From NCBI GenBank assembly GCA_964384785.1, contig CAYLLH010000013.1, positions 1-33,173 of the forward strand: a stretch of 33,173 bases of DNA, read 5' to 3'. This stretch comes from JAZKSG01 sp964384785 (lineage in GTDB: Archaea; Thermoplasmatota; E2; DHVEG-1). Positions 17,152 to 25,864 of this stretch are shown piece by piece. Position numbers and translations under genes: made by a program. The number at the start of each line of letters is the position of its first letter. Within the stretch, counting starts at the first letter, position 1. The notes under the pieces were generated by a model. It had not been told where the DNA came from. It saw nothing but the letters and a program-made list of their open reading frames with translations, and searched no databases.

Positions 17152-17565
17152 ATGGCAACTGATGTTGTTACATGTCTATTAATTAATGAAAACAATGAAA
17201 TACTTATTTTAAAAAGAAGTAACAAAGTAAAAACCTACAAAGGCCTTTGGGGTGGAGTAGCGGGTTATGTAGAAGAAGATGAACAACCAATTGATACTGC
17301 TTTTAAAGAAATAAAAGAAGAGACAGGGCTGGATAATGACCAGGTTAATTTAAAGAAAAAAGTTAATCCTATTTCTTTTAAAGATGTTGATGAAGAAAGA
17401 GTGTTTTTTTGGTGTGTTCATCCTTTTGTATTTCGTGTGGAAAAAAAAGGTAAAATAAATATAGACTGGGAGCATTCAGAGTATAAGTGGATACCACCTT
17501 CCAAAATTTTTGATTTTGATACGGTTCCTCGCTTCAAAGAATTAATTTCTAAAAGTTTGCTTTGA
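17152..17565 (+). CDS. Nudix hydrolase
   Basis: 137 residues. The Nudix box is GYVEEDEQPIDTAFKEIKEE followed by TGL (38-60); it fits GX5EX7REUXEEXGU except for Lys in place of the Arg, which is a mild change. Such enzymes hydrolyse nucleoside diphosphates linked to another group. The substrate is not visible. It starts 13 bases after purQ in the same direction, so the two are probably co-transcribed; a nucleotide-cleaning role would fit. Confidence 0.85.
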   Translation: MATDVVTCLLINENNEILILKRSNKVKTYKGLWGGVAGYVEEDEQPIDTAFKEIKEETGLDNDQVNLKKKVNPISFKDVDEERVFFWCVHPFVFRVEKKGKINIDWEHSEYKWIPPSKIFDFDTVPRFKELISKSLL

Positions 17566-17586
17566 AGTTAAGGGATGAGTTGTAGT

Positions 17587-17654
17587 GGATGGGGAAGCTT
17601 TTGTGGAGGTGGTGAGGAGAGATAGGAAATAAAAATAGGATTACTCCCCCATCC
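17587..17654 (+). other. GC-rich stem in gene-poor gap
   Basis: GGATGGGG (17587-17594) can pair with CCCCATCC (17647-17654) around a loop of 52 bases. The stretch 17570-17660 is unusually G-rich for this AT-rich genome and has no convincing frame. It could be a small RNA, an extended 3' end of the purQ/Nudix transcript, or chance. The rest of the gap to 17747 is plain AT-rich DNA. Confidence 0.25.
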
Positions 17655-17747
17655 TTGTAATATACAATTGTCTTACCAGTATATAAATTTTTTTATATTA
17701 ATATTAAATTAAAAATGTTTATGAGAAAACAAAACTAAAAAAACACG

Positions 17748-18323
17748 CTATTTTTTACCATCCAATAAATCCAGCTTTTCTTCAATAAGAGAATAAGTTT
17801 CATCAACAGAACCCGTAGTATCTATAACATCCCAATCCCCTACTAAACCCAAAGCAATTTTTCGGACTTTTTTAAAATCTTTCATAGTTTCAAACATCTC
17901 AAGTTCACTACGACTCTGAACACGTTTAAGCAACTCATCAGGAGGAGCATCAAGAAAAAACATATATCTTGATGTGGGAACAAAATTAAAAAAAAACTTA
18001 TAACCAAAACCAGCAATTTTAGATGGGAGATAAGCAGTTCCCACCAAATATCTAACCATTATAAGAGTATCAACATCTTTTCTACGATAATATTTTTTAA
18101 CAGATCGAAGAACATCAAACATATAAAAAACAGAGGCTTTAATTTTATTAATTTTACCGGCTCCAAAAAGTGCTTGTTTAGATTTTCTCCCAAAAAAATT
18201 ATCAGACGTCGGATGAGAACGCAGTACTACTTTTTCACCCATATCTTCATAATTTTTTTTGATTAAAAGTGCATGTGTATCTTTTCCAACACCATCAAGA
18301 CCATCAACAATAATCAATCGCAT
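17748..18323 (-). CDS. Thymidylate kinase-like P-loop kinase
   Basis: 191 residues from the ATG at 18323. It begins MRLIIVDGLDGVGKDTHALL, the thymidylate-kinase Walker A. The GTG at 18335 is open too, but GTGATC there makes a good ribosome site for the ATG. Where dTMP kinases have DRY, this protein has VRYLVGTAYLPSKIAG, so the usual aspartate is replaced by valine. A lid-like RVQSRSELEMFETMKDF follows. The next gene upstream ends only eight bases before this start, which ties it to the polyprenol/lipid cluster; it may phosphorylate something other than dTMP. Fold sure, substrate open. Confidence 0.75.
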   Translation of the reverse strand: MRLIIVDGLDGVGKDTHALLIKKNYEDMGEKVVLRSHPTSDNFFGRKSKQALFGAGKINKIKASVFYMFDVLRSVKKYYRRKDVDTLIMVRYLVGTAYLPSKIAGFGYKFFFNFVPTSRYMFFLDAPPDELLKRVQSRSELEMFETMKDFKKVRKIALGLVGDWDVIDTTGSVDETYSLIEEKLDLLDGKK

Positions 18324-18331
18324 AAACAAGA

Positions 18332-19009
18332 TCACATTACAATAAAATAAATCCAGTACAAAAATGTTGCAAGAAATGGAACTGAAAGATTATCTAAACC
18401 TTTCGGAGAAACTGCCTCTATATAAGTTACAAAAAGAGTGATAAATAAAAGAACCCCTATTTTATCATCAACAGATATACCATAGTAAATAAGAGCTATT
18501 ATTATTGTAAGAATTGTAAACATAAACATAGTAAAAGAACCAATAAAACTTTTTTTATCATCCCAGATTTTATACGTTTTTTTACCATAACGACTACCTA
18601 TAATAGATGCAAAACCATCACCATAACTCATCGCTAGAATCCCTATCGCGATTATCTCCATGTGATCAAAAAACAAGTATGCTAAAATAGTCCAAGTAAT
18701 TGCATAATAAACAAGACCCATACCATGCCCAGCTGCTGATGTTTTACTTTTCATAGATTTTAGTGGACTATAAGGACTCATAAGAAAAGTAAAAAAAATA
18801 AAAGGTCCTGCTGCCACGAAAGCCATCACCCATGCTGTTTTAAAAATTGGTAATATAAAAGCAATATTTCCAACCATTATATGTAGAAATTTTCTATCTA
18901 TATCCGCTGGCACATCATCCAAAAGTTTTTCAGAAACTATCAATAATATTGCTACATAGATATAAACAAGTAAAACCCCGGCTATATCTGCTGGTATACT
19001 AAATTCCAA
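18332..19009 (-). CDS. Dolichol/phytol kinase-like (SEC59/VTE5) membrane protein
   Basis: 225 residues with about seven membrane segments. Family marks: DRKFLHIMVGN in the second helix region, SYGDGFASIIGSRYGKKTYK, KKSFIGSFTMF, and EAVSPKGLDNLSVPF near the end; these form the CTP-binding site of polyprenol kinases (dolichol kinase, phytol kinase) and related cytidylyltransferases. In archaea such proteins may phosphorylate geranylgeraniol or dolichol. It sits between a UbiA prenyltransferase and a P-loop kinase, consistent with isoprenoid-phosphate supply. Exact substrate is not readable. Confidence 0.82.
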   Translation of the reverse strand: MEFSIPADIAGVLLVYIYVAILLIVSEKLLDDVPADIDRKFLHIMVGNIAFILPIFKTAWVMAFVAAGPFIFFTFLMSPYSPLKSMKSKTSAAGHGMGLVYYAITWTILAYLFFDHMEIIAIGILAMSYGDGFASIIGSRYGKKTYKIWDDKKSFIGSFTMFMFTILTIIIALIYYGISVDDKIGVLLFITLFVTYIEAVSPKGLDNLSVPFLATFLYWIYFIVM

Positions 19010-19060
19010 AGTTTAAATCCCCCAAATCTTCTTTTAAGTCATTGTATTCATTTTTTTTTG

Positions 19061-19954
19061 TTAGTGTACAAATGCTCCAATTAGAAAACCTATCAAACCA
19101 ATAAATATAGCAACAAGGCTTATTTTTCTATAATATTTCATTTTTATATTTTTATTTGTTATCAGTTTTAATGAGGTTATTATAAGCATTACATCAGTAA
19201 TTATAATAAATATTATATAATAAATGTTTTGGTAGTAAAGATAGTAAGTTTCTATAAAAAAAGGAATGAAACTTAAAAAAACAGCTATAAGATAGAAAAC
19301 GGCAGCTAGAATATTTGATTTTTTAATACCAATATACCTAGGAAACGATTTCACACCTTCTTTCTCATCACCTTTGAAATCCTGAACATCCTTCATAATC
19401 TCTCTACCAGAACCCGCTAAAAAGGCTATAAGAGCTATAATAAAAATCGATGGAGGAATCGGTATAGACAAAGTATTCTTTTCTATAACGGCCACCCCTC
19501 CAAAAACAAAAGGAATAGCCATAACATAAGCGATATAAAAATTACCAAGAAGTTTAATTCTTTTTAATTTAACATCATACAAAATAGCTAAAAGAGCAGT
19601 AATCAAAGCTATAATGAAACATGTTAAATTTACAAAATATGAACAAATTATACCAAGTGGAAAAAAAACAAAAAATAACACTACCGCGGTTTCTGGTTTA
19701 AGATCACCTCGAACCAAAGGCCGATCTGTTCTATTATTGTTTTTATCTATCTCCAGATCATAGTAATCATTTAACGCAAAAGTACTAGCTTCAAGAAAAA
19801 GTGCTGTAAAAAATGTGAGAATAAAATTATCCCATGGCGGAAAACTTTCACCTTCTAAAGCAATAATAGACCCGATTAAAATTGCTATAAAAATCATTAC
19901 ACCATGTTCAAGTCGCATTAGTTCCCAGACTGCTTTTAGTTTTTTCACAATCAA
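19061..19954 (-). CDS. UbiA prenyltransferase, probable digeranylgeranylglyceryl phosphate synthase
   Basis: 297 residues with eight or nine membrane helices. The two Asp-rich prenyl-diphosphate motifs are NDYYDLEIDKNNNRTDRPL (about 62-80) and GREIMKDVQDFKGDE (about 182-196); YDVKLKR lies between. The form closely matches the archaeal enzyme adding the second geranylgeranyl chain to the glycerol phosphate core of membrane lipids. It starts at TTG or, six bases on, GTG; a TATA-like TTTATAATA at 19971-19979 puts initiation near both, so the transcript is probably leaderless. Confidence 0.88.
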   Translation of the reverse strand: MIVKKLKAVWELMRLEHGVMIFIAILIGSIIALEGESFPPWDNFILTFFTALFLEASTFALNDYYDLEIDKNNNRTDRPLVRGDLKPETAVVLFFVFFPLGIICSYFVNLTCFIIALITALLAILYDVKLKRIKLLGNFYIAYVMAIPFVFGGVAVIEKNTLSIPIPPSIFIIALIAFLAGSGREIMKDVQDFKGDEKEGVKSFPRYIGIKKSNILAAVFYLIAVFLSFIPFFIETYYLYYQNIYYIIFIIITDVMLIITSLKLITNKNIKMKYYRKISLVAIFIGLIGFLIGAFVH

Positions 19955-19970
19955 AGGGAATGTAAATCTT

Positions 19971-19979
19971 TATTATAAA
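19971..19979 (-). promoter_or_regulatory. TATA box of the UbiA gene
   Basis: Read on the minus strand this is TTTATAATA, centred 21 bases before the TTG and 27 before the GTG start of the UbiA gene, with no purine-rich site between. This is the geometry of a leaderless archaeal gene. Confidence 0.45.
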
Positions 19980-20039
19980 TTTTTGATTTTATCTTTTCAA
20001 AAAAAGTTTATAGATTTATTTTGTTTATAATTTGTTGCT

Positions 20040-20252
20040 ATGAGTAAATTTGATTGGAAAAAACCAACGAAGCTTACATTAAGACAGGTGATTTTAATAT
20101 TTATTTTATGTATTGCCGGTGAAATTATATTTTTGTATCTTATTTTTATTAATCCAGTTATACTTATCGAAGACAGATTTACGATAATTATCCCTTTTGT
20201 TATCCCGTTTATTATGTGGTTAATCTGGCAGCAGTATAAAGGTAAAATTTAA
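20040..20252 (+). CDS. Small two-helix membrane protein
   Basis: 70 residues: a basic start (KFDWKKPTKLTLR), a first hydrophobic helix (about 18-40, ending FINPVIL), a short loop and a second one (about 48-63), then QQYKGKI. A TATA-like GTTTATAG at 20006-20013 lies about 30 bases before the ATG and there is no ribosome site, suggesting a nearly leaderless message. I recognise no family. It is divergent from the UbiA gene and followed after 26 bases by another small membrane protein. Confidence 0.6.
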   Translation: MSKFDWKKPTKLTLRQVILIFILCIAGEIIFLYLIFINPVILIEDRFTIIIPFVIPFIMWLIWQQYKGKI

Positions 20253-20278
20253 GTTTAAAATTTTTTTGTACAATACTA

Positions 20279-20737
20279 ATGAATAAAAAAAGTACTATCT
20301 TTTCACTGCCAAAAAAAACCTATATTCTTCAGACAGCTAATATGCATCTTCTTTTAAAAATGGTTTTAATATTTGGACCCTGGATATTTGTTGCAATAAT
20401 CGGGTATCTATCTATCCTTACTGAGATTGGTTTTGGAATTATTTTTGCTATTTCAACATTTTATGTAATAATTATCACAAATGGTATAGGAACTGATTTA
20501 AGAAGACCAGTAAGAGGTATACTTGATAGATTTCAGAATATTTCTTCTGTTAAATGGATTTTAGAAAATATTAATTGCCCTAATTGTGATGGAAAACTAA
20601 CTGTTAAAAAACCCTATGACGACATGGAAGATTTTTTCTTTCAGCATAGATATATATGTAAAAAATGTAATCAAAAATATTTAATTAGTATAGTTCCTGA
20701 TGAAAAAAATAAATGGATTTTGAAACCTAAAAAATAG
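20279..20737 (+). CDS. Membrane protein with C-terminal zinc ribbon
   Basis: 152 residues. Two adjoining hydrophobic segments (about 25-67) are followed by a soluble part with CPNC and CKKC pairs (about 100 and 129), a likely zinc ribbon. It starts 26 bases after the preceding membrane gene and may be co-transcribed. It ends one base from the stop of the convergent dehydrogenase gene. No function is suggested beyond a membrane-anchored zinc domain. Confidence 0.7.
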   Translation: MNKKSTIFSLPKKTYILQTANMHLLLKMVLIFGPWIFVAIIGYLSILTEIGFGIIFAISTFYVIIITNGIGTDLRRPVRGILDRFQNISSVKWILENINCPNCDGKLTVKKPYDDMEDFFFQHRYICKKCNQKYLISIVPDEKNKWILKPKK

Positions 20738-20738
20738 A

Positions 20739-21773
20739 TTATTTTTGCGGCTCAATTATAACTTTCATAGAATCCTTTGCTTCTGCAACCAGTTTAAAAC
20801 CCTCTGGTGTTTCATCCATAGGTAGTTTATGAGTAATCATATCAGTTACTTTGATTTTTTCTGAGGAAATCAGTTCTATTGCATCAGTAAGATCTTGTCC
20901 AGCAGCTGCATAGGTAGAATAAGTTGTTACTTGTTTATTCCAAAGCTCAAAAAATGGTATAGGCACATCAACACCCGGAGGAGTCATAGCAAACCAGAGT
21001 ATTTTACCACCAGGGCGTACTGCTTCAATTGCCTGTCTAACCGCTGAAGATACTCCAGCGCATAGAACTACAAAATCAACAAGTTTACCATCATTATTTT
21101 TCTTAATTTTCTCAACAATGTTTTCTTTTGCATTAATAACAACATCTGCACCCATCTTTTTTGCAAGATTAAGTCTGGAAGAATCAATATCTGTTGCAAA
21201 AATTTTCTTAGCATCATATGCTTTAGCAAGTTTAATATTAAGAAGACCTGCCATACCGCTACCAAGAACAAGCACAGAATCTCCTTTTGTATAATCTGCT
21301 ACTCTAAAACCACGCACAACGCAACCCAATGGTTCAATAAAAGTTCCTTCATCAAAACTAACACTACTGGGGAGTTTAATTGTTCCAAAACGAATATTTA
21401 TTTCAGGAACACGCAAGTATTGAGCAAAACCACCAGGGTAAAACTTGGTTTTTTTAATCATCGGACAAAGAGTTTGTTTACCATTTTTACAAAGCTTGCA
21501 ATCATTACATGGAACATGATGAGTAACGAAAACACGATCACCAGGTTTAAATTTTTTAACATTTTTACCAGTTTTTTCAACAACACCGGAGAGTTCATGA
21601 CCCAGGACAAGTGGTGCTTTTTTAACACGGTACCATTCCATAACATCAGACCCGCATATACCACTAGATATAACTTTTACCAAAAGCTCATCATCAGAAA
21701 TCTCAGGAATCGGTTGTTCTTCAATTCGAACATCATTGTTGTTATAATACATTGCAACTTTCATTTTATCCAT
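20739..21773 (-). CDS. Zinc-dependent medium-chain dehydrogenase
   Basis: 344 residues of the MDR superfamily (threonine/sorbitol/alcohol dehydrogenase type). The catalytic zinc ligands are in SGICGSDV and GHELSG, with FIEPLGC as the third ligand region. The structural zinc lobe is CNDCKLCKNGKQTLC. The Rossmann motif is LGSGMAGLLNIKLAK, with an Asp after the second strand (FATDIDSSRL), which favours NAD+. Substrate is not clear. In-frame GTG (21785) and ATG (21764) starts also exist; the ATG at 21773 lies at leaderless distance from TTATTAATAA (about 21796-21805). Confidence 0.88.
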   Translation of the reverse strand: MDKMKVAMYYNNNDVRIEEQPIPEISDDELLVKVISSGICGSDVMEWYRVKKAPLVLGHELSGVVEKTGKNVKKFKPGDRVFVTHHVPCNDCKLCKNGKQTLCPMIKKTKFYPGGFAQYLRVPEINIRFGTIKLPSSVSFDEGTFIEPLGCVVRGFRVADYTKGDSVLVLGSGMAGLLNIKLAKAYDAKKIFATDIDSSRLNLAKKMGADVVINAKENIVEKIKKNNDGKLVDFVVLCAGVSSAVRQAIEAVRPGGKILWFAMTPPGVDVPIPFFELWNKQVTTYSTYAAAGQDLTDAIELISSEKIKVTDMITHKLPMDETPEGFKLVAEAKDSMKVIIEPQK

Positions 21774-21899
21774 AACATGGAACACAAAATATGGTTATTA
21801 ATAAGGGTTTAATAGATTTTATCAAAAAAATTGTAAAAAGATAAATAATAAAAAAATAATGTCTTAAACTATAAAATCTTAGGAAGGATGGAAAAAAAT

Positions 21900-22376
21900 A
21901 TGGGATTGTTTGGAAAAGAAAAAATAACTATGACCTTGGATAAATATGACTATAAACCTGGTGAAAAAATAAAAGGAAAAATCAAACTCAATCTAAAAAA
22001 ACCAGTAGAAGCAAGAAAACTTGAGGTCAGACTTAGAGGCATTCAGATACAAAAAAGTGGCGGAGGGGCAATTGGAGCTATAGGTGGAAATAGCAGCCGT
22101 AATTACAGCCGCCGTGAAATCTATGATTTTAAAATGCCGATTTCTGGAGAGAAAGAGTATCATAAAGAAGAATTTGATTTTGAGTTACCAATACCTTCAG
22201 ATATAGGTAATCAAGCTATGGCAAGATTGGGGCATAAAGGTCAGGCAGCAATGCAAGCCTTTAAAGTACTCACTGGTTCAAACATGCGTGTCGACTGGTA
22301 TCTTAGAGCTCAGTTAGATATTCCAAAAGGCCTGGATGTTAAGAAAAAACAACAAATAGTGATATCACCAGAATAA
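21900..22376 (+). CDS. Arrestin-like domain protein
   Basis: 158 residues, starting MGLFGKEKITMTLDKYDYKPGEKIKGKIKLNLKKPVEARKL in pieces typical of an arrestin-N/Spo0M-like beta sandwich (YxPGExIxGxIxLxLKKP). There is no catalytic motif; such domains bind proteins. The ATG at 21888 is open too, but AGGAAGG then overlaps it, while its spacing suits the ATG at 21900. It converges on the larger gene at 22384, whose C-terminal half carries the same domain (FSPGEAIRGNLYLDLKKPIAAESL), so the two are paralogs end to end. Confidence 0.75.
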   Translation: MGLFGKEKITMTLDKYDYKPGEKIKGKIKLNLKKPVEARKLEVRLRGIQIQKSGGGAIGAIGGNSSRNYSRREIYDFKMPISGEKEYHKEEFDFELPIPSDIGNQAMARLGHKGQAAMQAFKVLTGSNMRVDWYLRAQLDIPKGLDVKKKQQIVISPE

Positions 22377-22383
22377 AAAAATT

Positions 22384-23412
22384 TTATTTTTTTATTATTA
22401 TTTCTTCATAGTCTTTAATATCTATTTTTCTTTTGACATCAAGATGTCCTTCTACTAAAAAAACATCATAAGCTCTTCCACCTGAAGCATACTTTGCCAT
22501 ATTCCTTGAAAAATTTTGTATCGCAGCTACTTTTTCACCATATTCTACTTTTTTATCACCATAATACGCAACTCCCTCTTCTCCCCAGTTCTCCATTTTA
22601 TCAAGAATATCTTCTGGTATTTTTAGTTCAAAAGAATATGTTTCATTTTGATATGTTCTAGAACCATCGATTATTTTTTTATCCTGAAAAACCACAAGTG
22701 TTTCTTGTCTTGAATAAGAACCACTCGAACCATAAGATCTGACTCTTATTTTTTTCTCAGCTCTGAATTTTACATTTAATGATTCAGCAGCAATAGGTTT
22801 TTTAAGATCTAAATACAGATTGCCTCTTATGGCTTCACCTGGAGAAAAATCTTTTTTTTCTAGTGAAACTTTAATACTTCCAACAAATCTTTTTCTTAAA
22901 TAAACAAAATAGATTATTAGAATTCCTCCGATCAAGACAGCTATTCCAAAAATAAAGAGTAATGATGATAGTAGGTTAAGACCTGGTTCAAGTAACGCTT
23001 CAGATGGTTTATCTGGGTTATAATAAACTGTTACTTTTTTTCCTTCAGTGTACTTGTCTACTAAATCTCGTGCATAGTTTTGATCTGATGAACTTACTCC
23101 ATCCATCCCAAAAGATATTCTATCAGAAGTATAACTTTGGTTGTCAACTGTGTATGTATAAGTTATATTCACCCCGTAAGCGTATTTGTTCTTGGTATCT
23201 ATTTCACGAGTTCTTTCACGATTTCTTTCTTTTGTTATTGACGAGGATAATATTTCTCCTTCTGTTGTAGGCCAATTTGAACTTTGAATATTTTTTGCGA
23301 TATCCTCATAAGTAAAAAAAATTGCAACAATACCAAGTAAAACTAAAAGTATTGCTAAAACGGTAAACCATTTTTTGTTATTTTTTAATCTAGGACCAGT
23401 TACAGTTCGCAT
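22384..23412 (-). CDS. DUF3592 membrane protein fused to arrestin-like domain
   Basis: 342 residues: a first membrane helix (about 15-34), an outer segment WPTTEGEILSS ... YTVDNQSYTSDRISFG ... VTVYYNPDKPSEALLEPG typical of DUF3592, a second helix (about 146-170), and then an arrestin-like domain (about 178-342) closely resembling the neighbour at 21900. The DUF3592 part would be outside the membrane and the arrestin part inside. No enzymatic motif is visible. The fusion suggests a membrane-tied scaffold; the partner is unknown. Confidence 0.8.
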   Translation of the reverse strand: MRTVTGPRLKNNKKWFTVLAILLVLLGIVAIFFTYEDIAKNIQSSNWPTTEGEILSSSITKERNRERTREIDTKNKYAYGVNITYTYTVDNQSYTSDRISFGMDGVSSSDQNYARDLVDKYTEGKKVTVYYNPDKPSEALLEPGLNLLSSLLFIFGIAVLIGGILIIYFVYLRKRFVGSIKVSLEKKDFSPGEAIRGNLYLDLKKPIAAESLNVKFRAEKKIRVRSYGSSGSYSRQETLVVFQDKKIIDGSRTYQNETYSFELKIPEDILDKMENWGEEGVAYYGDKKVEYGEKVAAIQNFSRNMAKYASGGRAYDVFLVEGHLDVKRKIDIKDYEEIIIKK

Positions 23413-23487
23413 CCTCTATCTAACACCAAATAAAAAAAATAAACTAACTTATAATAAATGTTATGAAAATATAAAAAGAAAATATTT

Positions 23488-24408
23488 TTACATTGATCTT
23501 AGTCTTTTTATTCGCTCATCAAGTGGTGGATGTGTAGACCACATTGATCCTTTTGAACCTGATGCCTCTGATTTAAACGGGTTAGCAATATAGAGTGGTG
23601 CAACAGTTTTTGATCCTTTAGGTTTAGCTTTTGGATGATCTGCTTTGATTCGCTCGAGTGCATTTGCAAGACCCTCAGGGTTACGAGTAAGATAAGCACC
23701 ACTTGAATCAGCAAGGTATTCCCGTCTTCTAGATAAAGCCAAATAGGTAAGCCGTGCAAATATTGGAGCAAGAATTGCAAAAACAATAGCTAAAAGTATA
23801 AGAATTCCACCACCATCATTTCTCCCACGACTGCGGCCAGCACCACCCCAAAACATAGACCAAAAAACAATCTCAGCAATTAGTGATATTGCTCCGACGA
23901 CCCCAATTGTTACCGTTGAAATGAGAATATCATGGTTTTGGATATGACTCATCTCATGGCCTATAACACCCTCAAGCTCATCAGGTTTAAGTTTCTGCAG
24001 AGCACCAGTAGTTATACATATCACTGCTTCCTCTGGTTTTTTACCTGTTGCAAAAGCATTAATATACTCAGAATCTTGAACATAGACTTTAGGTTTAGGA
24101 AGACCTGAAGCAATCGACATATCTTCAACTTTGTAGATCAAAAGTTTTTCCTCACGACGTCTCGGATCAGCAGGCCGTGCTTTAGCAGCAGAAAGAACTG
24201 ATTGAACTGAAAAAGAATAAGTTATAAAAATATAACCAACAGCTATCGGTACAGCAAAAATAGCTGAGATTATAATATTACCAGCAAACAATATATAACC
24301 AACTACGAAAACAAAAACCATAAAAAAAAGAGCCATCAGAGTAACAACTACTATAGTCTGTCTTTTGTTCTTTTTTATATGATCCTCAAGCATTAGTTTT
24401 TTTTCCAT
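23488..24408 (-). CDS. htpX: HtpX-like membrane zinc metalloprotease
   Basis: 306 residues of the M48B peptidase family. Two membrane helices near the N-terminus (about 19-66), the zinc motif HEMSH (151-155), and the third ligand region SRRREYLADSSGA (about 226-238) are present, as are two further hydrophobic segments around 165-222. It ends with the family STHPPLDERIKRL. HtpX degrades damaged membrane proteins. It follows lemA by about 40 bases in the same direction; this HtpX/LemA pairing is common in prokaryotes. Confidence 0.93.
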   Translation of the reverse strand: MEKKLMLEDHIKKNKRQTIVVVTLMALFFMVFVFVVGYILFAGNIIISAIFAVPIAVGYIFITYSFSVQSVLSAAKARPADPRRREEKLLIYKVEDMSIASGLPKPKVYVQDSEYINAFATGKKPEEAVICITTGALQKLKPDELEGVIGHEMSHIQNHDILISTVTIGVVGAISLIAEIVFWSMFWGGAGRSRGRNDGGGILILLAIVFAILAPIFARLTYLALSRRREYLADSSGAYLTRNPEGLANALERIKADHPKAKPKGSKTVAPLYIANPFKSEASGSKGSMWSTHPPLDERIKRLRSM

Positions 24409-24448
24409 AACAAACCTTTATTAAAAAAAAAATAAAAATTGGTTTTTT

Positions 24449-25009
24449 TTAGAATTTCACTTCTGGAACTTTTTTATCTACTTCAGGTATCTGTAACATT
24501 TCATGTGTTTTTTTGTTCATCATACCTGCAAACCATTTACCAGGAATTGTTTCAACAGTGTTATTGTATGTTAGTACTGAATCATTATAATGTTGACGTG
24601 CATAAGCTACCTTGTTTTCTGTGTTAGTTAGTTCATCTTGAAGGTTTAAAAAGTTTTGATTGGCTTTTAAATCTGGATAGTTTTCAGCAACAGCAAAAAG
24701 AGATTTAAGTGCTCCAGTAAGCATGTTATCAGCATCAACATTTTCCTGAGGAGTTTGCGCATTCATAAGAGCAGAACGTGCTTTTGTAACATTTTCAAGG
24801 ACTTCTTTCTCATGAGTCATATAGCCTTTAACAGTTTCCATAAGATTCGGGATTAAATCCGCCCGTCTTTTAAGCTGTACATCTATCTGAGCCCAGGAAT
24901 TATCTATTCTGTTTTCAAGTCTTATTATCTTATTGTAATATCCAAAGAATACTACAACCAGAATGACAACTATGAGTATTACTAACAATATTGCTATTAT
25001 ATCAAGCAT
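24449..25009 (-). CDS. lemA: LemA family protein
   Basis: 186 residues. One N-terminal membrane helix (about 3-26), then the LemA core: YNKIIRLENRIDNSWAQIDVQLKRRADLIPNLMETVKGY, with later ARQHYNDSVLTYNNTVETIPGK, in the expected order. The rest is helical coiled coil. The biochemical role is not known for the family; with HtpX next door it may help membrane quality control. GAGG stands upstream of the ATG. Confidence 0.93.
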   Translation of the reverse strand: MLDIIAILLVILIVVILVVVFFGYYNKIIRLENRIDNSWAQIDVQLKRRADLIPNLMETVKGYMTHEKEVLENVTKARSALMNAQTPQENVDADNMLTGALKSLFAVAENYPDLKANQNFLNLQDELTNTENKVAYARQHYNDSVLTYNNTVETIPGKWFAGMMNKKTHEMLQIPEVDKKVPEVKF

Positions 25010-25198
25010 ATTTTTTACAACCTCTTTATTATCGTGGTTAACAAAGCCTTTTATTTAAATTTAACGCGAACTGATAAAAATTAGGTCATATTTTTAAAAT
25101 TCTTTAAATTTTACCGCTAAACTAATAAAGTACTTTAAATATTACAAATAGAGGCACTCTACCTTACAATTATTTATATTATAGGAGGATTTGCTTGG

Positions 25199-25855
25199 AT
25201 GGGATTATTCGGGAATAGAAAATTTTCCTCTATTTTACAGAGGATTTTTGGAAAAAAACAGGCTAAAATAGGTATCTATGGCCCCCCTAATGTTGGAAAA
25301 ACAACACTTGCCAATCGTATTTTAAAGGATTGGACAGGGGACATAATGGGAAGCGTTTCAGAAATACCACATGAGACTCGTAGAGCTAAATGGAAAAAAA
25401 ATGTTAAAGTTGAAAATGGAAGCTCTTCTCTTTATATGGACATCGTTGACACACCAGGTATTTCAACAAAGGTTGATTTTAAAGAATTTATGAATACTTA
25501 TGGTCTTACTAAAGAAGAATCAAAAAGAAGAGCCAAAGAAGCAACCGAAGGCGTTATTGAGTCAATTAAATGGCTTGAAGACATAGATGGTGTGCTCCTG
25601 GTTATGGATTCAACTAAGGATCCTTTCACACAGGTTAATGTAACAATACTAGGAAATCTTGAAGCTAGAAAACTACCAGTTCTTGTAGCTGCAAATAAAA
25701 TTGATGCCGAAGAATCAAGTCCTGCAACCTTAAAATCTGCTTTTCCGCAGCATCCAGTTGTTCCAATTAGTGCTCTTACAGGATATAACGCTGAGAATCT
25801 TTATAGCACTATGGTGAAACATTTCAGTAAAAAAAGACGGAAAAAAAAGAGGTGA
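25199..25855 (+). CDS. Era-like GTPase
   Basis: 218 residues. G1 is GPPNVGKT (28-35), G3 is DTPG (84-87), G4 is NKID (166-169), G5 is SAL. GGAGG lies ten bases before the ATG. It heads a same-strand set with a DUF2073 protein and a zinc-ribbon protein, a set kept together in many euryarchaea. The cellular role of this archaeal group is not established; Era-like relatives act in ribosome assembly. A basic C-terminus (KKRRKKKR) could bind RNA. Confidence 0.9.
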   Translation: MGLFGNRKFSSILQRIFGKKQAKIGIYGPPNVGKTTLANRILKDWTGDIMGSVSEIPHETRRAKWKKNVKVENGSSSLYMDIVDTPGISTKVDFKEFMNTYGLTKEESKRRAKEATEGVIESIKWLEDIDGVLLVMDSTKDPFTQVNVTILGNLEARKLPVLVAANKIDAEESSPATLKSAFPQHPVVPISALTGYNAENLYSTMVKHFSKKRRKKKR

Positions 25856-25864
25856 AAAACAGAG

